Of a stretch of DNA of 64,000 bases, positions 27,069-34,818 are shown piece by piece (the first letter of the stretch is position 1; every line of letters begins with the position of its first letter). Source of the DNA: Chryseobacterium edaphi (GTDB taxonomy: Bacteria > Bacteroidota > Bacteroidia > Flavobacteriales > Weeksellaceae); NCBI RefSeq assembly GCF_025628985.1, contig NZ_JAOTEM010000001.1, forward strand, positions 434,001 through 498,000, read 5' to 3'. Under the pieces are notes generated by a model. That model saw only the letters and a list, made by a program, of their open reading frames with translations. It did no database searches and had not been told where the DNA came from. Position numbers and translations under genes: made by a program.

Positions 27069-28232
27069 TTAATAAGTACCATTAAAAAATTCCAACATCG
27101 TATTCAATGAATCAGCAGAATGCATTTTCTCGCCATTTTCAAGTGAATCTTTCGCTGCACTTGCTGCTCTCTTACGCATCTTCAATTCATAATTTAAAAT
27201 AGCTTCCTCCAAAGAACTATATTCATCAGAAGTCAGACTCTCACTTAGTTCAAGCGCATCAAGCATCGCCATGTTTGCGCCTTCTCCTGCAAATGGCGGC
27301 ATTACATGAGCTGCGTCACCAATAATGGTAAGGTTCGAAATTGTTTTCCAGCTTTGATCTAAAGGCGAACAATAAATAGGACGCGGAATAAATGGAGTAG
27401 CTGCTTTTTCAAACAATTCATCCCAGATATTGCTCCATTCCGGATATTCTTTTTTAAACCAATTGAGAACATCTGTGCGATCTGAGAAATCAATTCCGCT
27501 TTCTTTTGCCCAGTTTTCATGGGTTTTAAAACTTACATAAAATCCGAGATCACCACCGCCTTTCTGTCCCATCAGAATATTTTTTTCGTTTCCAAAAGCC
27601 ATGATTTTTCCTCCGTTGATCAATGAGTGCATTTTCGGAACTGATTTTTCTGAATCATAAACATTACCTTCCAACATTGTTATTCCAGAATAAAAAGGTT
27701 TAATATCTGTCAGGTAAGGACGAATTTTTGAATTGGCACCATCGGAACCGATGACAAGATCTGCGTACATCGACAAACCATCTTTGAAATGTAGCAGCCA
27801 ACTTTCATTTTGTGGTTCCATAGAAATAAAATGACTGTTCCAGACTACAGTTTCTGGCTCTAAAGAATCTAATAATATTTTTCTTAATACGCCACGATCG
27901 ATCTCCGGACGAAAATGTTCGTTCCCGAAATCTTCCTTAATATTATTTTCGTGATCACTAAAAAAGATCTCTGCCTGATCGTTTAAGATGAGTGTTTTAT
28001 CTGCACCCGGCATGAAATTATTTTTAAATTCGGTGAGTAAATTAGCTTTAATTAAAGCGGCCAGTCCCGATTCTTCGTGCATGTCGAGTGGTGCGCCTTG
28101 CACTCGTGCATCTTTGTTCATATCTCTTTCATACACTTTTACATTGGCTCCTTTAAGCTGTAAAAGTCTGGCTAAAGTCAGTCCACCTGGACCACCGCCG
28201 ATAATTGCGATTTTTTTATGATTGATTTGCAT
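27069..28232 (-). CDS. FAD-dependent monooxygenase, Tet(X)-like
   Basis: 387-residue cytosolic flavoprotein hydroxylase (group A, PHBH fold). FAD site GGGPGGLTLA (12-21) with the following VYERD, a second FAD motif GDAAHVMPPFAGEGAN (305-320), and the region LVIGSDGANSKIR. The whole sequence aligns well with the tetracycline-inactivating Tet(X) enzymes as I recall them. However, positions that contact tetracycline in Tet(X) appear altered: His234 and Gly236 correspond to Gly230 and Tyr232 here, Gln192 to Glu188, Arg213 to Lys209. Substrate is therefore uncertain. An AraC-type regulator gene lies upstream in the same direction, 28 bp away. Confidence 0.88.
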   Translation of the reverse strand: MQINHKKIAIIGGGPGGLTLARLLQLKGANVKVYERDMNKDARVQGAPLDMHEESGLAALIKANLLTEFKNNFMPGADKTLILNDQAEIFFSDHENNIKEDFGNEHFRPEIDRGVLRKILLDSLEPETVVWNSHFISMEPQNESWLLHFKDGLSMYADLVIGSDGANSKIRPYLTDIKPFYSGITMLEGNVYDSEKSVPKMHSLINGGKIMAFGNEKNILMGQKGGGDLGFYVSFKTHENWAKESGIDFSDRTDVLNWFKKEYPEWSNIWDELFEKAATPFIPRPIYCSPLDQSWKTISNLTIIGDAAHVMPPFAGEGANMAMLDALELSESLTSDEYSSLEEAILNYELKMRKRAASAAKDSLENGEKMHSADSLNTMLEFFNGTY

Positions 28233-28260
28233 ATTCTTTATTGTTTTGAATGACGCAAAT

Positions 28261-29019
28261 TTATTCTGTCTTAAAAGAGGATAATAGTATAAATCGGTCG
28301 TTTTTATTTTTAAATAATTCTTTAGGTACCGCTCCGGAGAACTTTTTTATTTCTTTGATGAAATGGGTTTGGTCTGCAAAATTAAGTTCCGGAAAGAGTT
28401 TCCCCTGAGCAATATGTTCCAGTGAGGCTCTAAAACGTAAAATGCTGCAAAATGATTTTAATGAAATCCCAAATTGCTGATTAAAATAGCGGTTGATCTG
28501 TCGGCTGCTCCAACCCACTTTTTCGGAAAGTTCTTTTACCGTAACAGCACCATGAGTATCATAGATAAGATCAAATAATTTCTTTTTTCGGGGATCAATT
28601 TCTTTGATGAGCAGAGATTTTATTTTCGCTGACGCTTTTTCGCAAAAACTTTCAAAATTATTAAGGTCTTCAGGTTCAAAATTCCAGAAATCATAGGGTA
28701 ATATTTTTCCTTTATCTACAATATCGGAAATGGTTTCATGAAATATATATTCCACCGCAAGTAGCTTAAAACTGATCGCAAATCTTAGACTTTTGGCAGG
28801 AATAACACCTTCCTCATGATGCTGCGTTCCCAATCCGAGAAGTACAATTCTAAAAGGTTCACTGTCTGATTTCACCAAAAATAAATCAATGCGTCCGTCG
28901 GGTAATCCGATTGTTTCTTTATTATTTTCAGAATGATTGTGCAACACCCAAAAACTTTCCACAAAATCAGAAATCGACTCGTCTGGTTTGATGTTTTTGT
29001 AATAGATGTCGTTGGTCAT
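28261..29019 (-). CDS. AraC family transcriptional regulator
   Basis: 252 residues. N-terminal sensor domain of the DUF6597 type (SISDFVESFWVLHN, DGRIDLFLVKSD) followed by two C-terminal helix-turn-helix motifs (VKELSEKVGWSSRQINRYFNQQFG and NFADQTHFIKEIKKFSG). It lies immediately upstream of the Tet(X)-like monooxygenase gene with a 28-bp gap, so the two are probably co-transcribed and it may control that gene. Confidence 0.9.
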   Translation of the reverse strand: MTNDIYYKNIKPDESISDFVESFWVLHNHSENNKETIGLPDGRIDLFLVKSDSEPFRIVLLGLGTQHHEEGVIPAKSLRFAISFKLLAVEYIFHETISDIVDKGKILPYDFWNFEPEDLNNFESFCEKASAKIKSLLIKEIDPRKKKLFDLIYDTHGAVTVKELSEKVGWSSRQINRYFNQQFGISLKSFCSILRFRASLEHIAQGKLFPELNFADQTHFIKEIKKFSGAVPKELFKNKNDRFILLSSFKTE

Positions 29020-29066
29020 ATTTTGATTCAGAAATGATAACCAAATCTAACAATATTACGGAAAAC

Positions 29067-29095
29067 AAAAAAGAGAAACCCGAAAGTCTCTCTTT
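29067..29095 (-). terminator. terminator after the SDR gene
   Basis: On the minus strand AAGAGA-GAC...GTT-TCTCTT (9-bp stem including a wobble) followed by T4G, 22 nt after the SDR stop. Confidence 0.75.
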
Positions 29096-29117
29096 AAATC
29101 TGATTTAAAATGTTTTT

Positions 29118-29855
29118 CTACCAAGGACTTATTCCTGTTTCATCCTCAATGTCGTTGCTATAGAACTGTCCTGTCGGTGCGTTTTCGTCTGTCAAAGTAT
29201 GTTTGATGATAAACGAGGCTGCACTTTCCACAGAACCGGGACCGCTGTGATGATTAAAATCTGTAGCTGTATAACCGGGATCAATTACATTAACTTTGAA
29301 AGGTAAATCTTTCAGTTCATACGCTAAAACAATTGTGTAAGCATTCAAAGCTGATTTTGACGGACCGTAAGCGGCTGCTTTTACCTGATAATATTTCCAG
29401 TTTGGATCGCTGTGTAATGTCAAAGAACCTAATCCTGAAGTAATATTGCTGATTCTCGGGCTGTCAGATTTTTTAAGTAAATCTAAAAAAGCCTGAGTAA
29501 CATTGATCACTCCAAAGAAATTGGTTTCAAAAACCTCTTTAATATCATCGACTGCAGTTTCTGTAGCAGTTTGAGGATTTACGCCTAAAATTCCTGCGTT
29601 GTTGATGAGAATATCAAGTTTCCCCTGTTCTTTTTCTACAATAGTTTTTGCAGCCGAAATTGATTCGGGATTGGTAACATCGATTTCAATCGCTTTGATA
29701 TTTTGAAATCCTTTTTCGTTTAATTCTTTTACGATTGCTTCACCTTTGGCAAGATCACGACTTCCCAAATAAACGAATAATCCTTTTTGTGAAAGTTGTT
29801 TTACGGTTTCAAGACCAATGCTTCTGTTGGCTCCTGTTATTAATGCTGTTGTCAT
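29118..29855 (-). CDS. SDR family NAD(P)-dependent oxidoreductase
   Basis: 245-residue classical short-chain dehydrogenase. Cofactor motif TGANRSIG (7-14), NNAG (about 85-88), catalytic Ser in NITSGLG and Tyr-x-x-x-Lys as YGPSKSA (about 163-169). The N in NRSIG and the S-R after the second strand favour NADPH. Substrate unknown; similar proteins are annotated as carbonyl reductases. A perfect palindrome upstream (29907-29922) recurs upstream of the Crp/Fnr gene, suggesting control by that regulator. Confidence 0.92.
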   Translation of the reverse strand: MTTALITGANRSIGLETVKQLSQKGLFVYLGSRDLAKGEAIVKELNEKGFQNIKAIEIDVTNPESISAAKTIVEKEQGKLDILINNAGILGVNPQTATETAVDDIKEVFETNFFGVINVTQAFLDLLKKSDSPRISNITSGLGSLTLHSDPNWKYYQVKAAAYGPSKSALNAYTIVLAYELKDLPFKVNVIDPGYTATDFNHHSGPGSVESAASFIIKHTLTDENAPTGQFYSNDIEDETGISPW

Positions 29856-29906
29856 TTTTTTATTTTAATTGATGGTGTAAAATTCCGTCAATAAATCAGG
29901 ATGACA

Positions 29907-29922
29907 TTTGCCATTTGGCAAA
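29907..29922 (-). promoter_or_regulatory. palindromic site upstream of the SDR gene
   Basis: TTTGCC-ATTT-GGCAAA, a perfect 6-bp-arm inverted repeat, 52 bp upstream of the SDR ATG. A close relative (TTTGTC-ATTT-GGTAAA) lies at 30595-30610 upstream of the Crp/Fnr gene, with similar flanks on both sides. Confidence 0.6.
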
Positions 29923-29985
29923 AAGAGAATTTATTTTAAAAATATTTTGAGGAGTCAAAAAGTCTGAAAATTTGAAGTCTTAATT

Positions 29986-30561
29986 TCAATCTAATTTAAT
30001 ATTTTTCCTAATTCTGCTTAATGAAGATTGTGTAACTCCCAAATAGGAAGCAACATACGAAAGCGGTATACGATTGACCGCAGTAGGATATATTTCCAGA
30101 AACTTCAAATATCTTGTAGTTGCATCTTCAGTAACAAGCGGACTTCTTCTTTCTACTTTCTGCATCAATGCCCTTGAAATGATTTTATGAACAATAGCAT
30201 CAAATCCAACAATGGTCTGTAAAAGTTCTAGCCACTCTTTCCTTTGAAAAACCATCATTTTACAATCTGTTACAGCTTGTACATAAGCACTTGAACAAAT
30301 TTGATTGTCAAAACTTTCTAGATCTACAACCAGATTATTTTCTTCGATAAAATACTTTGTGATTTCTTCACTTTTATTATTGTAGTAGCAAACGCGAAGA
30401 ATTCCGTCTACAACAAATCCGATTTGCTTTGCAATCTTTCCTGCTTCAGAAAAATATTCTTCCTTTGGAATCGTCAGTTCTGTTGCTTTGCTTGCAATAA
30501 AATCCATTTGTTGCTGGTTGAGGTTTCCAAATCTCAGCATAAAATCAAAAAGTTCTTTCAT
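29986..30561 (-). CDS. Crp/Fnr family transcriptional regulator
   Basis: 191-residue regulator with an N-terminal cyclic-nucleotide-binding-like barrel (about 15-120) and a C-terminal helix-turn-helix (LSYVASYLGVTQSSLSRIRKNI). This short form without a canonical cAMP pocket is very common in Bacteroidota, often next to an oxidoreductase gene it controls. Here the neighbour is the SDR gene 130 bp downstream, same strand. Related palindromes upstream of both genes support autoregulation and control of the SDR. Confidence 0.9.
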   Translation of the reverse strand: MKELFDFMLRFGNLNQQQMDFIASKATELTIPKEEYFSEAGKIAKQIGFVVDGILRVCYYNNKSEEITKYFIEENNLVVDLESFDNQICSSAYVQAVTDCKMMVFQRKEWLELLQTIVGFDAIVHKIISRALMQKVERRSPLVTEDATTRYLKFLEIYPTAVNRIPLSYVASYLGVTQSSLSRIRKNIKLD

Positions 30562-30594
30562 GAGGGCAAGTTAAGGAGAGTCTTTATTTTAAAA

Positions 30595-30610
30595 TTTGTC
30601 ATTTGGTAAA
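30595..30610 (-). promoter_or_regulatory. palindrome-like site upstream of the Crp/Fnr gene
   Basis: TTTGTC-ATTT-GGTAAA, 33 bp upstream of the ATG. It differs by two transitions from the perfect palindrome before the SDR gene, and shares the following AAG and preceding A. Confidence 0.55.
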
Positions 30611-30764
30611 AAGTGGAGGTCATTGTTATTTAACGATAATTTAGTTTTTTTGATTTTATTTCTCTTGATGAAAAGGAGCTTTAGTTTCCTGTAAATAAAA
30701 ACAGGAAGTTTAAAAAAGATTAATTCGAACAATATTTCAAATAAGATTTCAAGAATCATAATCT

Positions 30765-31193
30765 TTAAACATCTTTTATAAAATCCTCATATTCATAATA
30801 AAATCTTTCAAAGCCATCCATTTTTTCCACAAAAAACTCGAAAATTTGTTGCCATGTATTTTTATTAAAAACAGAAACTCCGTCTTTTTCTACCCAGATT
30901 CTGCTGATGATTTTGCCGTTCTCCAAGGTGTAGAATTCTTCTTTATGAAATTCACCAATATAATCTTTCAGAATATCTTCAAGTGACCAAATCTTATTAT
31001 AATAGGCATCTCTGTAAACTTCATCTCTCATTTCTATATCTAATGAAACTTCTGCTTTTTTGTTTTCAGCATTAAATTTAAAAGAAAAATCTTTGACTTT
31101 CGTATCGTACAAAATCCATTTTCTCGGAAATGACTTTCCAAAAGCCGTCCAAAATTCTTTTTTTAACTGTTGTGCTTCCTGTTTACTGAACAT
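30765..31193 (-). CDS. DUF4268 domain-containing protein
   Basis: 142-residue cytosolic protein matching the DUF4268 family, common in Bacteroidota and without known function. It starts FSKQEAQQLKKEFWTAFGKSF and contains DIEMRDEVYRDAYYNKIWSLE, a family hallmark, and VFNKNTWQQIFEFFVEKMDGFERFYYEY at the C-terminus. DUF4268 is sometimes found fused to endonuclease domains; here it stands alone, divergent from the Rrf2 gene. Confidence 0.87.
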   Translation of the reverse strand: MFSKQEAQQLKKEFWTAFGKSFPRKWILYDTKVKDFSFKFNAENKKAEVSLDIEMRDEVYRDAYYNKIWSLEDILKDYIGEFHKEEFYTLENGKIISRIWVEKDGVSVFNKNTWQQIFEFFVEKMDGFERFYYEYEDFIKDV

Positions 31194-31341
31194 AAAACAA
31201 AGATAAGATTTTTGGCTGGAAGCCAGAAGAAGAGAAGAGTGAAGTGAAAATTGAGTTACTATTTGAAAGAGTTATTTAAAGTAAAATTTACTTATGTTTC
31301 GTGCTTAAAACTTCAATCTTCGGGCATCCAACTTTTTTTAC

Positions 31342-31349
31342 TATTTTTG
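31342..31349 (+). promoter_or_regulatory. -7 box of the Rrf2 regulator gene
   Basis: TATTTTTG matches TAnnTTTG only 5 nt before the ATG at 31355, so the transcript would be leaderless or nearly so. This also supports ATG 31355 over an upstream start. Confidence 0.6.
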
Positions 31350-31354
31350 TTGTA

Positions 31355-31762
31355 ATGCTGTCAAAAAAATCTCAATATGCGTTTAAGGCACTTTCATATC
31401 TTGTAGAAAAGAGAAATGAAGGTCCTGTTCTTATTTCCGAAATTGCCGAACACAAAAAAATTCCTTTAAAGTTTCTTGAAAATATTTTACTACAGCTAAA
31501 AAAATCTGATGTTCTCGACAGTAAAAAGGGAAAAGGAGGAGGATATTTCTTAAAAGATCTTCCAGAAAAAGTAACACTTTCTAAAATTATTCGTCTCGTC
31601 AATGGTCCGATTGCAATGCTTCCTTGCGTGAGTTTAAATTTTTATGAAAAATGTGACGATTGCAACGAAGATCACTGCGGTTTGCACGATGTTTTGATAG
31701 AAGTAAGAGACGCTTCCCTGAAAATTTTGGACAAAAAAACTTTACTAGATCTGATCGACTAA
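31355..31762 (+). CDS. Rrf2 family transcriptional regulator
   Basis: 135-residue regulator from ATG 31355. An upstream frame-open start at 31301 would place 18 atypical residues before the family start LSKKSQYAFKALSYLVEKR and would lie before the -7 box. Winged-helix DNA-binding domain (about 10-65; LISEIAEHKKIPLKFLENILLQL), Gly-rich wing KGKGGGYFL, and a cysteine set (PCVSLNFYEKCDDC, then HCGLHD) placed like the Fe-S ligands of IscR/RsrR. The TauE/SafE exporter gene follows in the same direction; a candidate operator lies between them. Confidence 0.9.
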   Translation: MLSKKSQYAFKALSYLVEKRNEGPVLISEIAEHKKIPLKFLENILLQLKKSDVLDSKKGKGGGYFLKDLPEKVTLSKIIRLVNGPIAMLPCVSLNFYEKCDDCNEDHCGLHDVLIEVRDASLKILDKKTLLDLID

Positions 31763-31788
31763 TCTATTTCATTTATTTTAATTTACAA

Positions 31789-31808
31789 GTCTACTTATTT
31801 GGTAGGAT
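31789..31808 (+). promoter_or_regulatory. candidate operator upstream of the TauE/SafE gene
   Basis: Starts GTCTAC and ends GGTAGGAT, with CTAC-TTATTTG-GTAG arms. Six nt later comes TTTATTTG (31815-31822), one mismatch from the -7 consensus. The same arrangement is found at 13604-13637 upstream of the cupin/JmjC gene. Confidence 0.55.
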
Positions 31809-31864
31809 AGTTATTTTATTTGATATTTGCAATTCTTACACCAGAAATGCAATGATTTTATAAC

Positions 31865-32749
31865 ATGGTTATCTCAAGAAAAGTTCAGATAAGACTGAAT
31901 GTACTTTTTATCACAGTCGCTCTTTTGGCGGTTGCTGTAATTTTGTTATATCAGTTTGGTTATCTTGATGAACTTCAGGTTTTACTTTCAAAAGACAATC
32001 ATATTTTTTATTGGATGTTGTTGGTTGGTGTTTTGGCAGAATTGGTTGCCGGCTCTATGGGAATGGGATATGGCGTTATTTGTACGACAACACTCTTGTT
32101 CCTGAATATTCCGCCGCACATAGTGAGTGCAAGTATACATTCGGCAGAAAGTTTTACAACAGCAGCAGGAAGTATCAGTCATATCAAATTAAAAAATGTA
32201 AGCAAAAGTCTGGTTAAAAGATTGGCAATTCCGGCAATTATTGGTGCTGTGATTGGAGCTTTAAGTCTAACATATCTTGGAGAATATTATTCTAAAATTA
32301 CCAAATCTGTTATCGCTTTTTATACTTTATATCTGGGAATTCAGATTTTATCGAATGCTTTTAAGCCAAAACAGAATAAAGCTTTAAAAAAGAAAACAAA
32401 TCTTACGAGATTAGGAGTAATTGGAGGTTTTATCGATTCTTTTGCAGGTGGAGGATGGGGACCTTTAGTAACCGGAACACTGATCAAAAATGCTTTTACA
32501 CCAAGATTTGCAGTAGGAAGTTCTACCGTTGCTAAATTTATCTTGACAATTACTGCTGCAGTAACATTTTTTTTTACACTTGGAATTCAGCACTGGAATA
32601 TTATTCTCGGACTTCTGATTGGCGGGATTATTACGGCTCCGTTTTCTGCAATGCTCACTGCTAAACTTCCTGTGAAGAAAATGTTTCTGGTCATTGGTAT
32701 TTTGGTTATCATGATGAGTCTGATCACTATATACAAAGCTGTCTTTTAA
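31865..32749 (+). CDS. sulfite exporter TauE/SafE family membrane protein
   Basis: 294-residue polytopic membrane protein, two repeats of about four helices. First-repeat motif LVAGSMGMGYGVICTTTLL and second-repeat motif IDSFAGGGWGPLVTGTLI are the TauE/SafE signature. Relatives export sulfite or organosulfonates. It follows an Rrf2 regulator gene with Fe-S-like cysteines; many Rrf2 proteins control sulfur metabolism, so a role in sulfite or sulfide handling is plausible but inferred. Confidence 0.91.
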   Translation: MVISRKVQIRLNVLFITVALLAVAVILLYQFGYLDELQVLLSKDNHIFYWMLLVGVLAELVAGSMGMGYGVICTTTLLFLNIPPHIVSASIHSAESFTTAAGSISHIKLKNVSKSLVKRLAIPAIIGAVIGALSLTYLGEYYSKITKSVIAFYTLYLGIQILSNAFKPKQNKALKKKTNLTRLGVIGGFIDSFAGGGWGPLVTGTLIKNAFTPRFAVGSSTVAKFILTITAAVTFFFTLGIQHWNIILGLLIGGIITAPFSAMLTAKLPVKKMFLVIGILVIMMSLITIYKAVF

Positions 32750-32841
32750 ATCAATCGTAGTTTATTTTTTATGGAAATTTTAGGATTTCCTGATGAGTAG
32801 GATGCTAAAATTATTTTACATTTACAGCCTAAAAATAAAGC

Positions 32842-33132
32842 ATGAATTTACACATTGTAGCACTTTTCAAGTTTAACGAAAGTTATCTGATGGAAGCGGT
32901 AGAACTTTTCCAGACTTTGGTGAGAGAAACAAGAAAAGAGGAGGGATGTCTTCAGTATGACCTGATAGAAGATAACGAGCAGAAAGGAACTTTTTTCCTG
33001 ATGGAACTTTGGGAAAGTACAGAACATCACAATCATCATAATGGTACAGATCATTTGTTGAATTTCAGGAGAGATGCTTCAAAAATTATGACAAGCAGCA
33101 TACAGGTTTATAAAGGATTTAAAGTGTATTAA
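32842..33132 (+). CDS. antibiotic biosynthesis monooxygenase (ABM) domain protein
   Basis: 96-residue ferredoxin-like dimeric ABM/quinol monooxygenase-type protein (YgiN-like). Seen: ELFQTLVRETRKEEGCLQYDLIED and FFLMELWESTEHHNHHNGTDHLLNF, matching the family strands and the conserved Trp-Glu and His positions. Substrate unknown. Its own terminator follows. Possible read-through from the TauE/SafE gene, 92 bp upstream. Confidence 0.85.
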   Translation: MNLHIVALFKFNESYLMEAVELFQTLVRETRKEEGCLQYDLIEDNEQKGTFFLMELWESTEHHNHHNGTDHLLNFRRDASKIMTSSIQVYKGFKVY

Positions 33133-33162
33133 TTTCAATAAAACTTTAACGCCACAAAATGC

Positions 33163-33200
33163 AAAAGGCAGTTTCATCATCTTTGAAACTGCCTTTTTAT
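33163..33200 (+). terminator. terminator after the ABM gene
   Basis: AAAAGGCAGTTTCA...TGAAACTGCCTTTTT hairpin, 30 nt after the stop. Confidence 0.85.
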
Positions 33201-33316
33201 AGAAAAAATAGAAAGTATTAATTTTTTTGGTGTTAATGGTAAAATGTGAATTTGCTTTGCGGTGAATTTTAAATTTCACCTTTGACAGCAGAATCCTGAT
33301 TCACGATTCACTTTTC

Positions 33317-34618
33317 TTATTTTACGATAAGTTTTTTTGTTTCTGTCTGTCCGCCGAAAGTAATTTTTACAATGTAGTTTCCGGATGGAAGGTGAGATAA
33401 ATTCAAATCTTGTTTGTAGAAACCTGCTTGGTTAGTCAATTTAGATTGATGCACTTTTTTTCCGGTAAGGTCATAAATTTCTACATCACCTTTATTGTTT
33501 GCTTTTTCTTTTACATCATATAAAACCGTAACCTTTTTGTCTGAAGTCGTAGGATTTGGATAGATACCGAAAGATGCTTTTTTGCTAACCTCACTTACAT
33601 CCAAGACTGAAGTGATATTTTTATATTTAAAATACATATTACCCGAACCAGCTCCACCATTTTGTGTGAAATACATTCTGTAATAAGTGCTTCCTTGCTT
33701 CACGTAATAAACTACATCGTTGTAAACTCCTGTTGTTGGCTTCCAGGTGTGACCAATTGTTGTGATATTACCAGAAAATGCTGTAGTCGCAGGTAAAGTT
33801 GCAGCTGAAGTATCCTGAGTTTCAGGCTGTACCTTTGCAATAGTTACGTTTGGACTTTGGATAACTCCTGATAATCTGTATTTCATTGTTTGCGGGTTTC
33901 CTTGCTGATCAATATATGGATAATCATTCCAATATCTTGTGAACATAAGATCCCAATCTGCTTTTGGCGGTTCTAGATTAGCAACTTTATCTCCTGTTGT
34001 GAAAGAAAAATAATTAAAAAATGCATCGTCTGTTCCGTTTGCAATTGTTTTAGTTTGGGTTGCTTCCCAGGTAGAAGATGTAGCATTCCATTTAGAATAT
34101 TTGAAGGTGTAACCTCCAAAATAATCCTGAATCATGAATTTAACGTAAGCTCCGGTAGATAAATATTTTAAAACAAAAATTACATTTCCTTCAATATGAT
34201 GATTTCCAACATTGTACGATCCCCATCCGTAAGGTGCAGATCCTTGCTCGAAAGCACCGTCCTGAAGGGTTGTTGTTACATCCGGATTATAAAGTGGAGC
34301 TCCCCAAGAAGCGATATTTGAAACACTGATATTATCCCAATTGGTTGCCACATTTGAAGCTTCATAAACTTCTATATTTTGAGCATCATTGATTCTTGTT
34401 CCGAAACTCATTGATGAATTTCTGTAGAAAGCAACATCCCAAGTATTTGCAGGTTGTGAAACAATATTATTTGCGCTAAAATCAAAAAATACACGATTTT
34501 GATAATTTGCTCCTGTTGTTAAATTTACCGAAGTATATCCGTTTGCATCAGTTTGCGACAATACAGTTTGTTGTACCGTCAAAGCAAGTAAAGAAGCAAA
34601 GAGTAATTTTGTTTTCAT
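33317..34618 (-). CDS. HmuY-like heme-associated protein secreted by T9SS
   Basis: 433 residues: signal peptide (KTKLLFASLLALTVQQTVLSQ), two HmuY-type beta modules (about 30-200 and 210-345) and a T9SS type A C-terminal domain (about 355-433; FGIYPNPTTSDKKVTV, then GNYIVKITFGG). The first module, NRVFFDFSANN...TWDVAFYRNSSM, aligns with the HmuY lipoprotein encoded at 38027 (NQVWFDLGTDT...DWDLALYSGNEF). HmuY proteins capture heme for a TonB receptor. Promoter: -7 box at 34648-34655 and Fur-like operator at 34661-34683. So this is a probably iron-regulated, secreted heme-binding protein, divergent from the hmu operon. Confidence 0.82.
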   Translation of the reverse strand: MKTKLLFASLLALTVQQTVLSQTDANGYTSVNLTTGANYQNRVFFDFSANNIVSQPANTWDVAFYRNSSMSFGTRINDAQNIEVYEASNVATNWDNISVSNIASWGAPLYNPDVTTTLQDGAFEQGSAPYGWGSYNVGNHHIEGNVIFVLKYLSTGAYVKFMIQDYFGGYTFKYSKWNATSSTWEATQTKTIANGTDDAFFNYFSFTTGDKVANLEPPKADWDLMFTRYWNDYPYIDQQGNPQTMKYRLSGVIQSPNVTIAKVQPETQDTSAATLPATTAFSGNITTIGHTWKPTTGVYNDVVYYVKQGSTYYRMYFTQNGGAGSGNMYFKYKNITSVLDVSEVSKKASFGIYPNPTTSDKKVTVLYDVKEKANNKGDVEIYDLTGKKVHQSKLTNQAGFYKQDLNLSHLPSGNYIVKITFGGQTETKKLIVK

Positions 34619-34634
34619 AACTTAATTTATTATT

Positions 34635-34647
34635 TAGAATTATTCTA
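34635..34647 (-). promoter_or_regulatory. second Fur-like inverted repeat in the 5' leader
   Basis: TAGAA-TTA-TTCTA, a perfect inverted repeat preceded by TTATT, so half of the 23-bp operator pattern is present. It lies between the -7 box and the ATG, a position suited to repression. Confidence 0.45.
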
Positions 34648-34655
34648 CAAAACTA
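34648..34655 (-). promoter_or_regulatory. -7 box of the secreted HmuY-like gene
   Basis: TAGTTTTG on the minus strand, matching TAnnTTTG. The Fur-like site begins exactly 5 nt upstream. Confidence 0.7.
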
Positions 34656-34660
34656 AGTAA

Positions 34661-34683
34661 TTATTTTTAATCAGTCTAAATAA
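34661..34683 (-). promoter_or_regulatory. Fur-like 23-bp operator, copy 1
   Basis: TTATTT arms (TTATTT-N11-AAATAA) with internal TAGACTGATTA on the minus strand. Same pattern and same spacing to the -7 box as the sites at 35659 and 35826. Confidence 0.65.
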
Positions 34684-34764
34684 AAACATGATATTTATCT
34701 TGTCTTAATGATTTTTATATTAAATTTAATTAATAATGAATTGATATGTAGCTTGATATGAAAT

Positions 34765-34796
34765 AAAAAAGCTGACTACAATTTGTAGTCAGCTTT
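34765..34796 (-). terminator. terminator after the T9SS choice-of-anchor protein gene
   Basis: On the minus strand AAAGCTGACTACA-AAT-TGTAGTCAGC, then T6. A 13-bp near-perfect stem, 23 nt after the stop. Confidence 0.88.
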
Positions 34797-34818
34797 AGAA
34801 TTATTTAAAATAACTGAA

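Noticed and set aside
31301..31354. N-terminal extension of the Rrf2 protein
   Set aside because: It would include the -7 box, and the family start is LSKKSQYAFKAL.
32762..32790. Third copy of the Rrf2-type operator before the ABM gene
   Set aside because: Only the right half (GTAGGAT) is present and the spacing to a -7 box differs.
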